Shown here: in pieces, positions 18,930 to 27,395 of the stretch
How positions within the stretch are numbered: the first letter of the stretch is position 1
Layout of the letters: each line of letters opens with the position of its first letter
DNA from: Guillardia theta CCMP2712
Lineage: Eukaryota; Cryptophyceae; Pyrenomonadales; Geminigeraceae
DNA: 27,395 nucleotides
Direction of reading: 5' to 3'
NCBI RefSeq assembly: GCF_000315625.1
Contig: NW_005434617.1
Location: 459,028-486,422, forward strand
Position numbers and translations under genes: made by a program
The notes under the pieces: generated by a model
Seen by the model: only the letters and a program-made list of their open reading frames with translations
The model's database searches: none
Told to the model about the DNA's origin: nothing

Positions 18930-20104
18930 CCACGAGTCTTCTTCTCCCCCTCCTCTTAGTTCGCCATGTTCCCTACCGGATCCCACACCTGATCCCACCG
19001 GGACGAGCCTGGGCGGGCCTGTTTTCAACTACGAACCAGCTTCGTTGAGAGTTTTAAAATGACACATTGAATATTGAAAATACAAGCGTTTATTTCTTTC
19101 AGATTCAGAGCCACGAACTTGTTTCGTTTGACATTCCAAGTTTTTGGGTAAAGTTTAATAATCACTATTAAAGAGATGTACTGTAAGCTGCATCAGATAG
19201 AGACTGAACTGGTACAATTTCTAATACCATTATATAAAACTATATATAAAGATCGATTACCGGGAACCTTTGGTACAATAAAAGTGCCAATATTATATAT
19301 CATTATATTTTGTACTGGTTGGAGACACTCAGGAAAAAAAACATAAAACTTATTATTTCCTTCATAAACGCTGGTCTTCGGATTCCCGGAGGGGGTGGTC
19401 AGGCCATTCACTTGTAGGGTAAGTTTGCTGGAATGATGGCAAAAGACCCACCCTTCCCTCATAAAATATACAGATTATAAAATACTCAATATCCTCATAT
19501 GGTACCAAAATTTGAATTTGAATGAGTACCTTTGGAAATTTTCTGCCTCTGATGAAAATTTGTGACTCACACACCATGGCAGGGCAGGTGAGGCAGACGC
19601 TTCAGGGAGGACGGGAAGATGTGGAGAGAGGAAAGGAAGGAGGCGGGGGGAGATGAGGGGCGGAGGAGGCGAAGAAGAATGCGTCAGAGAACATGATGGC
19701 CAGAAGGAGACGAAAGTTGTATATAAGAACATGAGGTTGTCTTGGACCGAGACAAACCGCAGGAGTAAGAATATTGCAGAGTGTGGGAGAGAGGGAGAGG
19801 AAATCGAGACGGGAATGATTCGTTTTCACGGAAACAAAACATGAAAACCTATGAGAGGCGTGCGAGAATTGTCACAAGGTGGAAGGATGATTACTGAATT
19901 AGCAAGTTTCTTGATAATTGTAGACGAAGGGTACCGAACAAGCAGTAGGATCGGAACAAATGACAAAACATGAGGTAGCAGATGCATTTTCAGAGGAGAG
20001 GAGAGCAGAGGTATCTTAGAGAGAACGTAAGCAGGAGAATTGCGTTCAGCGCAGGCCTTTATCCTTTCATAACGTAAAGTTGACGTCTTTTGCAGTGCAT
20101 CACA
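18930..20104. other. AT-rich intergenic spacer between divergent genes
   Basis: 19050-19560 is distinctly AT-rich, with ATATA runs, unlike the GC-rich surroundings. Minus-strand frames (19193-19462, 19475-19829) lack family features. 19600-19700 is GA-rich. The promoters of the reductase (leftward) and the zinc-finger gene (rightward) must lie here. A TTTTGCAG just before the zinc-finger start (ending at 20094) may be the acceptor of a 5' leader intron. Confidence 0.5.
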
Positions 20105-21127
20105 ATGGATAACGATCTTGACATGTCAAGTCTGCCGTCGGATTGTTTTTCTGAGTGGAGTGGCAACGAAATGAGCAATATCAAGTATGATTCGCTTCTC
20201 CTGACTCCTGAGCGAAGCATCAAGGTTTGGGCTCACCCCTACGAGGAACATTTGTTAGACCCCTGCAAGTTCTTGGATTTCAATCAGTTCCCTGCCGTTG
20301 ACTTGCCATGCACGAATCCCTTTGCTGCCCTCCAGACTTGCAGCAACTCGACGGAGTCAACGAGCAAGGAGGTAGCGCAGGGATGCTCGTCGTCGGATGG
20401 CAGTGCGCTGGAGGACGGAGTGCAGCAGTTGCCGTCTTGCGCGTCTTGGGGTAAGAGCGACCGGCGGGGAGTACGAGAGCCTCTGTCAATGTCCAACTTC
20501 AACCAGAGAAGCGAGGTGAGGGAAAACAGAGACCTCGACTCTGTGGACCTCGAGGGAGGCGAGAATGGTGAGTTGCCGATGATGAGGAGCGTGTGGACGA
20601 GGAGCAGCCACGAGGGTCTCCTCACATGCGTGGAGGGCAAGAAGCGATGGTACCAGTGCATCGACTGCTCCTACCGCAACGATCGACTCTACCACAGCAA
20701 ACGTCACTACGAGAGGATCCATGTCAAGCACGGCAAGTCGGCTCCTTCCAAGCGCAAGTACCCCGAGGCTGCCAGCGACGGACTGCCAGGTCTGGTGCAG
20801 CTAGATCCGATATCGGTAGCGAGCCGATGCAACAAGGATGCTGGAGGAAGTGAAGGAAAAGTAGAGGAGGCTATGAACATGCAGCCAGTCAAGGTTGAGA
20901 CTTGGAAAGGTGATAGTCAGGTCAAGGAAGAAGGAAAGAAGAAGCCGCGCACGGAGAAGCTGAAGCCTGGAGTGACCATGATTAAGTCGAGAAAGATATC
21001 GCAGACACTCAGCACGCGAGAGGATCTCGATCAGGCAGAGTGGGAGGCGGTTGCGAACAATTATAATCACTTCCAAGTGGTGGCAACTTGCGACGACTTT
21101 TCGTGGAACTTTCACTCTGATTCATGA
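20105..21127 (+). CDS. Single C2H2 zinc-finger protein, probable transcription factor
   Basis: A single uninterrupted frame of 340 aa from ACAATGG. One C2H2 finger lies at residues 185-206: C185 and C188 (YQCIDCSY), then H201 and H206, spaced Cx2C-x12-Hx4H, in the segment RWYQCIDCSYRNDRLYH. The N-terminal half is acidic and Ser-rich (LDMSSLPSDCFSEWSG), as in activation regions. Basic clusters after the finger (APSKRKYPE, GKKKPRTEKLK) resemble nuclear localisation signals. The C-terminus is polar, ending DDFSWNFHSDS. Nuclear DNA or RNA binding is inferred from the finger; a lone finger usually needs a partner or dimerisation. No close family is recognised. Lack of introns contrasts with the neighbours. 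A possible acceptor at 20094 suggests a spliced leader region. Confidence 0.75.
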   Translation: MDNDLDMSSLPSDCFSEWSGNEMSNIKYDSLLLTPERSIKVWAHPYEEHLLDPCKFLDFNQFPAVDLPCTNPFAALQTCSNSTESTSKEVAQGCSSSDGSALEDGVQQLPSCASWGKSDRRGVREPLSMSNFNQRSEVRENRDLDSVDLEGGENGELPMMRSVWTRSSHEGLLTCVEGKKRWYQCIDCSYRNDRLYHSKRHYERIHVKHGKSAPSKRKYPEAASDGLPGLVQLDPISVASRCNKDAGGSEGKVEEAMNMQPVKVETWKGDSQVKEEGKKKPRTEKLKPGVTMIKSRKISQTLSTREDLDQAEWEAVANNYNHFQVVATCDDFSWNFHSDS

Positions 21128-21326
21128 TGAATGTGACTCGACGCCTTCACACTTGAACAAATAATCTGTCTCAGCTGTGATACTTGTAAATGTAGTGCTT
21201 ATGTTTGTCCTGGCCGTTACTCTGCTCGATAGGTTTTGAAGAAGTAAAACAACACTTGTAACGAGTGTATATCGTTTGCATGCTAACCCACTATCCTACA
21301 GTCAAACATCGGTTGTCACTCATGCC

Positions 21327-23871
21327 CTAGACAGCATATCCCAGCCCAGGAGCCTGGCCCTTGCCAACAGAGATGGGGGGGGAGAGGAACTGTCCCAGTG
21401 CTTTGATCTGCGAGGGGTTGAGAAGCTTCTCATGAGATTCTCGCTGCCTCTTCTGCTCCACGCTCTTGTAGTACTTGATCCCCTCCGACAGTCTCTTCGC
21501 CTGCGGCCCCAAAACTTTCAGCTTCACCCTACTCACAAGGAGAAGCTACCAGTGCTCTGTTGTACCATTCGGCAGTCCCCCGTGAGCTGACGCGCTTCTT
21601 GAGAGGATGCACCTCCTTGCCAGTGACCTGTCACATCTCTCAGCCTCTTTCTTCAAACCTACACAGATACACACACGCACACCACCACACCGGTAGCCAT
21701 CTACTACCTTGTGAATGAAGTTCTCGACGTAAGGGCCCTGCGAGCTCTGCTCCATCTTGAGGCTCTGTCCGAGCTCCTGCGTGGACAAGTAAGGAGGGTT
21801 CTATTCCAGCAAGGCGATTCTCGACCTGAGCCAAATGAGTGGCAGAGTCCTTCTTCAAGAACTTGGGAGCAGCGTGTTTAGGGGCCCAGTTCTTATACTC
21901 CATCGTTTCAAGCTTCTGTGCCTCATGGACCTTTACATGAAGTTCGTTACGAAATTTGGCAACAGCGCTTGAGCACGTACCAACTTCTCTCCATCCTTCT
22001 TGTTCAGCGTGGGGTCGACGTGATGTACAGCCTTGCGAAGCCCCTCTTTCACAGCAACATTCAAAGGAAGAGCATCCCGCAGACCCTGCCAACATGTGAA
22101 AAGACAGTCGAACGATGCATCGAAACCTACATCTTGCAAATAGGCAGCAACACGCTTGTCCTGCTCCTTGCTCAAGGTTGCATGCGCACTCGGGATGCTT
22201 CGTAGCTGCTGGAGGTTGTTGACATCCTTCAATGTAGCTGCTGCTTTCGCACTCGCTTGTGTGGTTGAGTGGAGCATCTAGAAACGGAAACGATCAGATC
22301 ATTTATGCATTTGTTTTCAACAAATATGAAAATCACTATAGCGACAAGACCAGTAAACGCTTCAAACAAGACACCAGGCACTTCGTCTACATTCTCTTCA
22401 CCTTGTGGGTGGTTGGGTGCATAACCTTGTGGTTAACAACGTTCATCGGAGTGTCGAGGTCCTTGACAAGCTCCTCGGACTGCTTCCTGCTCAGACTTGG
22501 GCCCAAATCCTTGCTGAAGGTCTGAATGTGATTCAAGTTCTTCCTCCTTTCATCTTCAATCTATCAAGAGACAAAAGACAAGTTACAACCGTGTAGTTAA
22601 CAAGATGTTGCACAGGAAGGAACAGGAGAGCGCAAAAAATCCTTTAGGGAACAAGAAAACCACGACATGAAGCTGGAGCGAATAGGAAAACCACCACACA
22701 AATCAGTGATCCGCGCTCACCTCTTGATTGATGGCATTCTTGGCAACAATCGCGAGAGCATCGGCCTCTCCAGCATTCAATTCTGCTGCTAGTTTCTTGC
22801 CCGCCATGGCGTTAACCTTCACTGCCTGAAATCATAAATCAGTTAGCTTTGACAAGCATTCGTAAATCAGTTAGCTCCGAGCGACAGAGAACTTCAAGGC
22901 AGGGCAAAGAGGTGACCCGAGAGGAAGGAGCGAGCTGTATGGATCACCTGATGCAGCTTGTTGAGCTTGTGGGGTCGCAGCGCTGCCTCCTCACCAGCCT
23001 CGAGTGACTTGGCAAGAGCCTCTCCTGCCTGCTTGGACACAAACTTCTGCTCCCACTGTCAGTGACCTGCCACGTCCACGCATCCTTATGTCACCTCGTG
23101 CGTCTTGGGGGCAGAAGCAGCAGGGTCGAAGTAGTTCTGCTGGGTTTGAGTGAGCTCCTTGGCAAGTGCCTCTGCCTTAGCAGGGGAGAGAGAGTGCTGG
23201 CGCTTCTTCGCCTGCAGGAGGATCATCGGTACACTGACTGCAGATAGCGTAAAACTAACCTGCATTTCCGCATACTGTGGTTGACTGTTGCGCACAGTCC
23301 AAGAAATGCCATGGTTCTCATCCTTGAGGTACTCGTCCATAGTGTGTGAGAGCTCCGTGGACAGAGCCTGTATGCGGTTGCGTCAGAGCGATCGAAGAAC
23401 TTCAAACAGCTGGCAGACAACAACCTGAGCTTGCTTTGCTTGAATCAGCTTCTTGCTCTCCTTCCTGTCTTCCACGATTCCATTTGCATCCTTCCAGTGC
23501 ATGGCGGCTGAGTGCATTCCGCCCTTGCGGTAGTGGGGCTCAGGATGGACGAACTTGGAGAAGTAGGGGACGTTCAGAGACGCGGGTTGGTGAGCTCGGG
23601 GCTTGACATCTGACGGGCTGTAGGACTGCTTCATTACGTTCTCCAAGAGCTGGGGGTTCTTCTTGCCAAGGCCGGAATGCTTGCCTGAAGCTTGCTTTGA
23701 TGCTAGGAGCTCAGAGCTCTGTCTGCGAGGAGAGAGGACGAGGAGGAGGAGGCATAGAGTCATCGCCATTGCCCCCGCCACCAGCATCCCCTTTTTCCCC
23801 GCCTCATACCGTCGCGCCATCATCCCACCGCGCCTCTTCGCGATTTGCCCCTCTTCCCCGCTCTTGAGCAT
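21327..23871 (-). CDS. Type II membrane protein with exon-encoded repeats, unrecognised
   Basis: Predicted about 558 aa in twelve exons, all junctions phase 0: 23871-23425, 23367-23260, 23211-23095, 23046-22948, 22825-22721, 22560-22426, 22277-22131, 22085-21981, 21930-21826, 21776-21708, 21615-21550 and 21500-21327 (TAG). A basic N-terminus (AKRRGGMMARRYEAGKKG) precedes one membrane span (residues 28-46, VAGAMAMTLCLLLLVL), giving a signal-anchor topology with the rest probably lumenal. The remainder is Ala/Gln/Lys/Glu-rich helix with a recurring motif close to LSxxQxxxLAxxL: LSPAKAEALAKEL, VSKQAGEALAKSL, LSRKQSEELVKDL, LSKEQDKRVAAYL, LNPSQIKALGQFL. Exons often end in Gln, His-Glu, His-Gln or His-Lys. 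No enzyme motif is visible. The exon 21615-21550 and the 45-nt intron 22086-22130, which is open in frame, are the least certain parts. Confidence 0.72.
22833..22876. repeat. Direct repeat in intron
   Basis: A 14-bp word (TAAATCAGTTAGCT) occurs twice, about 30 bp apart, within intron 22826-22947 of the membrane-protein gene. The first copy lies next to the acceptor side of the minus-strand intron and may carry the branch point. Confidence 0.7.
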
Positions 23872-24563
23872 CCTGCTGCCCTGAGGCAGGCTCGCTGACC
23901 TCAGTTGAGAACTGTGAGGGGATGAGGGTGCTAGTTGGCGCTCGAGTAATGCAGGGAAAGGCGGAAAGGGAAGAAGGAGGACGAGGACGAAGATGAGGGG
24001 GGGAGGAGAGAAGATGAGTGGAGGACAGTGACGTACAAGAACTGGTCATCAGATCAGAGATGCAGAGGAGTAGTGGAACATAAGAATGCAGAAGATACTT
24101 GGAGTAGAGGAGGAGCAGGTAGTAGCGCAGAGGTAGAGGTGAGCTGTAGAAGGAAGATATGGCGATGAGATAATAGATGATGCAAGGGTCTTGGGAGTGT
24201 TCAAAATATTGGATGATTGCAGGCAAGAGCTATGGAGGTAGATGGTTACATCACCGCAACCTGGGAACTTGAGGAACGAGGAAGGGTAGCAGGGTGGAAA
24301 CAATTTTCTGAATAGAAGAGGGAAGCAAGCAGGAGCAGCCAGATAGTGATATGAACTGTAGTGAAAACGAGGAGGCGGCTGGAGCACTGGAATGCCAAGG
24401 GGAGTAGAGTCAAAGTGTCAAAAACATCAGCGCGTTTGTTACGCATGTAGATCGTTACGGAAGAAAATCGTTCTTCGCAGATGATGTTGTTCAAACTTGA
24501 TGTTGCCTGGGGACGGTGGTTCTGATCTGAGAATAAGTTGACAGATACCTTCGTCGTTCAACC
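23872..24563. promoter_or_regulatory. Shared upstream region of divergent membrane-protein and helicase genes
   Basis: About 690 bp separate two divergent ATGs (23871 on minus, 24564 on plus). The left part is GA/CT-rich, the right part more balanced. No coding frame joins either gene. A bidirectional promoter is inferred from position only; no TATA box stands out. A CAG just before the helicase leader (about 24541-24543) could be an acceptor of a leader intron. Confidence 0.4.
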
Positions 24564-25037
24564 ATGGGTGGTCACAGGCATGACAGCCCATCCGACGATG
24601 AAGACAAGCAGGTCAAACCAGGTCGGCATGATACGCCGTCGGACGAGGATGAAGACATCAAGCCCATTGTCGATTTCAAGGGTGAGAAGCGAGCTGAGAT
24701 CGTGGGTATGGACGGAGAACAAGAGCTGGACTCAATGAAGGAGCATCAACACAAGTCCAACGGCGTCAGGGTGAAGCAAGAAGTGTTCGTCAAGGACGAG
24801 TTTGGCCGTGATCGAAAGGTGGACAAGCCTCGCAGCAGAAGTCGAGACCGAGACAGAAGCCCCAAGAGGAGCAGGAGCCGGTGCGAGCTGCTGCGATGTA
24901 CTGGTGGAGTGGGTTGACCTGACTTGTCGTTGTGTGCAGAAGTCGGCGAAGGTACTCCAGAAGCAGAAGCCGAGAGGGATATGGGGGGAGATCGGGACGA
25001 TATGACAGGGACGTCAGGAGGGAGAAGGGGAGACGAT

Positions 25038-25095
<58 letters not shown>

Positions 25096-27184
25096 TAGAG
25101 ACAGGCGACGTAGCCGAAGCAGGGGCCGTCAGGGTTTCCCTGTGCGGGTGAAAAAGGAGGATGAATCATCTGATGGTAAGCCATCTAAAGTGAAGGTCGA
25201 GGACCGAGCGCCGAGATCGTGGGACCCAAGCAAGCCCTTGCTCCCTAAGCTGGCGGAGAGGCAAGACTCTGACTGGGCGCAGCTCCCTGTTCTGGAATAC
25301 AGGAAGACGATTGTGGACATGGTGAAGAATAACCAAGTGATTGTGCTGACCGGCGAGACGGGCTCGGGGAAAACTACTCAGATCCCCCAGTACCTCGCGG
25401 CCGAATGCGGGTGGACAGGACGGATCGGAGTGACGCAGCCTAGGAGGGTCGCAGCCGTCTCTGTGGCTCGACGAGTGGCTGAGGAGGTCGACTGCGAGTG
25501 CGGGGAGGACGTGGGATACGCGATCCGATTCGAAGACGTGACGAGTCCGCTGACAGCCATCAAGTATCTGACAGATGGCATCATGCTCCGAGAGTGTCTC
25601 GGCGATCGATTCATGAAAGACTACTCGGTGGTTATGCTTGACGAGGCGCACGAGCGATCGCTACACACAGACGTGTTGTTTGCTCTCATGAAGGAGGTTT
25701 GCAAGAACCGGCCCGAGTTCCGCCTCCTCGTCTGCAGTGCGACGCTCAACACGACCAAGTTCTCCGACTACTTCTTCAACTGCCCCATGATCGACATCCC
25801 CGGACGAACTTTCCCTGTGGAGATCCAACACATCGACTGCCAGAGGTACGTCGACAAGGTCATGGAGCTTGTGGATCACCTGCATGCCGAGCAGCCTCCC
25901 CAGCATCACATCCTCGTGTTCCTCACGGGCGAGGACGAGATCAATCGAGCCTGTCAGGGTATTCACCGTCGCATCATCCAGAGACAGGCGGACGGGGAGG
26001 AGGTCTGCGCTATGAGGATCTGCCCCCTCCACGCCTCCCTCCCTGTCGAGTTCTACCAGCGCGTGTTCGATGAGCCGCCTGAGGGGACTAGGAAGCTGGT
26101 GGTGGCCACCAACATTGCGGAGACTTCCATCACCGTCCCGGGCATCAAGTTTGTCATCGACTGCGGCGCAGTGAAGCAGAAGATCTTCAACGCCGAGAGC
26201 GGCATGGAGTCTCTCAACATCGTCCCTGTCTCCAAACCAGCAGCCAAGCAGCGATCAGGGCGTGCGGGGAGGACGGGGCCGGGAGTTTGCATCCGCCTCT
26301 ATAGCGAGAAGAAGATGATGAAGGAATTCCCGGAAGAGACGATGGCGGAGATTCTGAGGACAAACCTCTCGTCGACGATTCTGATCCTCAAGGGGATGGA
26401 AATTGACGACCCTGTCAACTTTGACTACATGGATCCCCCAGACGCTGACAAGATCGTCTCCGGTCTCCGCATGCTCTACCTGCTGGGGGCTATCGACGCT
26501 GACGGTCTTGTTCCTTCCTTGCCTGCGGGCAGGCCGCTGATCTTGCCGCAGGGAAGATGACCAAGGTAGGGAGAGACATGGCGCTGTTCCCCCTCGAGCC
26601 GAGTCTCAGTCGCATGCTGCTCGCCTCCATCCTCCACAAGTGTGCCGACGAGATGGTCTCTTGCTCCTCCTCTCCTTCATGGTTCTAACTTTTGCTGTAG
26701 GTAACTGTGGTTGCCATGCTTGCTGTTGACGGAGCCAACGTCTTCTACCGCCCAACCATGAAGGAGGAGCAGCTGGTCTGCTCATTTTCTTCCCTCCTCC
26801 TTCCCCCTCCTCCTCGTTCCCCCTCCTCCTCCTCGTTCCCCCTCCTCCTCCTCGTTCCCCCTCCTCCTCGTCTTCCTCCTCCTCCTCCTTCCCCCTCCTC
26901 CTCGTTTTCCTCCTCCTCCTCCTTCCCCCTCCTCCTCGTCTTCCTCCTGCTCCTCCGCCCCCTCCTCGTCTCTAATCGCGTTGCAGGTTGCGACAGCAGC
27001 TCGCCAGCGATTCTACGACCCCGAGGGAGACTACGCGGGGCTCCTGCGCCTCTACAAGGTGACAAGGAGCTGATGCCCTGCGCTTGCGGTCAAACGACAT
27101 GCAGGAATGGGAGGAGGCTGGAGGTATGCGACGAGGACTTGCATGGTGCAAGACAAACTATGTCCACTCGCGCGCCATGTGCAG
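24564..27184 (+). CDS. RS-rich DEAH-box RNA helicase, 3'-partial in this window
   Basis: ATP-dependent RNA helicase of the DEAH/RHA group, which remodels spliceosomes or other RNPs. Exons: 24564-24880, 24940-26504, 26552-26655, 26701-26775, 26987-27058 and 27105-27184, about 737 aa before the window ends. The first 170 residues are acidic, then Arg-Ser-rich (SRSRSR, RDRDRSPKRSRS), as in nuclear splicing factors. Motif I GETGSGKT is at 244-251, Ia TQPRRVAA, DEAH at 340-343, SAT at 372-374, LVFLTG, TNIAETSITV, and motif VI QRSGRAGR at 543-550. Small exons then give the winged-helix and ratchet part (KVGRDMALFPLEPSLSRML, VAMLAVDGANVFYRP, RQRFYDPEGDYAGLLRLYK, LAWCKTNYVHSRAM). The OB-fold C-terminus lies past 27184. 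It resembles the PRP2/PRP22/PRP16 and DHX33 groups; I do not assign an orthologue. Confidence 0.9.
25039..25097 (+). repeat. Coding AGCAGG hexanucleotide repeat (Ser-Arg)
   Basis: About ten tandem units read as alternating Ser and Arg in the helicase RS domain. Confidence 0.9.
26780..26970. repeat. CCT-rich tract inside helicase intron
   Basis: Long CCTCCTCCT/CTTCCTCC tract making up most of intron 26776-26986, much longer than the other helicase introns (45-59 nt). Confidence 0.88.
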
Positions 27185-27395
27185 GTCTACTCTTTCCCCC
27201 CTCCTGTCACTTCCTCCTCCACCACCAACTCCTCATCCTCCTTCACCACATCCTCCTCCTCCTCCTCCTCCTCCTCATCCTCTGCATCCATGAAATAAGT
27301 GTCCGCTGGACTGAACGGACATTACTGCAGAATGTAGAGAACCAACAGAGAGGGTGGTAGTATATAAACCTGGTCCGCCAAATACTTAGGCTTCT
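27185..27395. other. Helicase intron or downstream DNA at window end
   Basis: Begins with a GTCTAC donor, then a CCT-rich tract to about 27290. The candidate acceptor CTGCAG near 27329-27334 leads straight to a stop codon in the required phase. The conserved next helicase segment is not found, so the intron probably continues beyond the window. Confidence 0.5.

Noticed and set aside
24932-25151. Gly-Ala frame overlapping the helicase RS repeat
   Set aside because: The alternative frame of the AGCAGG repeat; the Ser-Arg frame continues into the helicase core.

Overview
The window is nuclear DNA of a eukaryotic protist. Nearly every credible gene is broken by very short GT-AG introns, mostly 43-75 nt. 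Many carry a CTGAC/TTGAC-like branch-point motif 8-25 nt before the acceptor. Operons, ribosome-binding sites and CRISPR arrays are absent. Compact introns, dense simple repeats (CCT, GCAGGA, TCCA, GGGA), RS-rich and coiled-coil proteins and a mixed GC content fit an alga or protist such as the cryptophyte Guillardia theta. That placement is an impression from style and was not tested. Exon structures below were built by hand by joining reading frames through splice signals and protein-family continuity, so individual junctions can be off.

Layout, left to right. 364-1739 (+): 3' part of a cyclophilin-type prolyl isomerase, seven exons. 1953-2966 (-): unrecognised Cys-containing protein. 2967-5046: no convincing gene, but a GC-rich hairpin-rich island at about 4000-4440. 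5047-5676 (+): small four/five-cysteine zinc-ribbon-like protein. 5755-6009 (-): doubtful small secreted ORF. 6539-8375 (-): multi-exon protein with one EF-hand loop and coiled coil. 8376-9780: repeats and AT-rich spacer. 9781-14210 (+): large (about 1112 aa) PDZ-coiled coil-PDZ protein whose coiled coil contains a nearly identical two-exon cassette present three times. 14290-15645 (-): polyglutamine, Gly-Ala-repeat, acidic protein. 15646-16683: simple repeats and a 100-N assembly gap. 16684-16973 (+): candidate two-exon 77-aa protein with an N-terminal targeting sequence. 17441-18929 (-): secreted or ER extended short-chain dehydrogenase/reductase of the dihydroflavonol-reductase-like type, eight exons. 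18930-20104: AT-rich spacer. 20105-21127 (+): single C2H2 zinc-finger protein. 21327-23871 (-): type II membrane protein built from exon-encoded repeats, unrecognised. 24564 to beyond the window (+): RS-rich DEAH-box RNA helicase, divergent from the previous gene across about 690 bp.

The genes do not form a pathway. They are a typical mixed eukaryotic neighbourhood: protein folding (cyclophilin), RNA remodelling (DEAH helicase), scaffolding (PDZ/coiled coil), possible calcium sensing (EF-hand), redox metabolism (SDR), probable transcription control (zinc finger) and several lineage-specific proteins. The most unusual items are the recent triplication of an intron-containing coiled-coil cassette, the modular all-phase-0 membrane protein, the hairpin island, and the use of one hexanucleotide repeat both as coding sequence in two unrelated low-complexity tracts and as intron filler.
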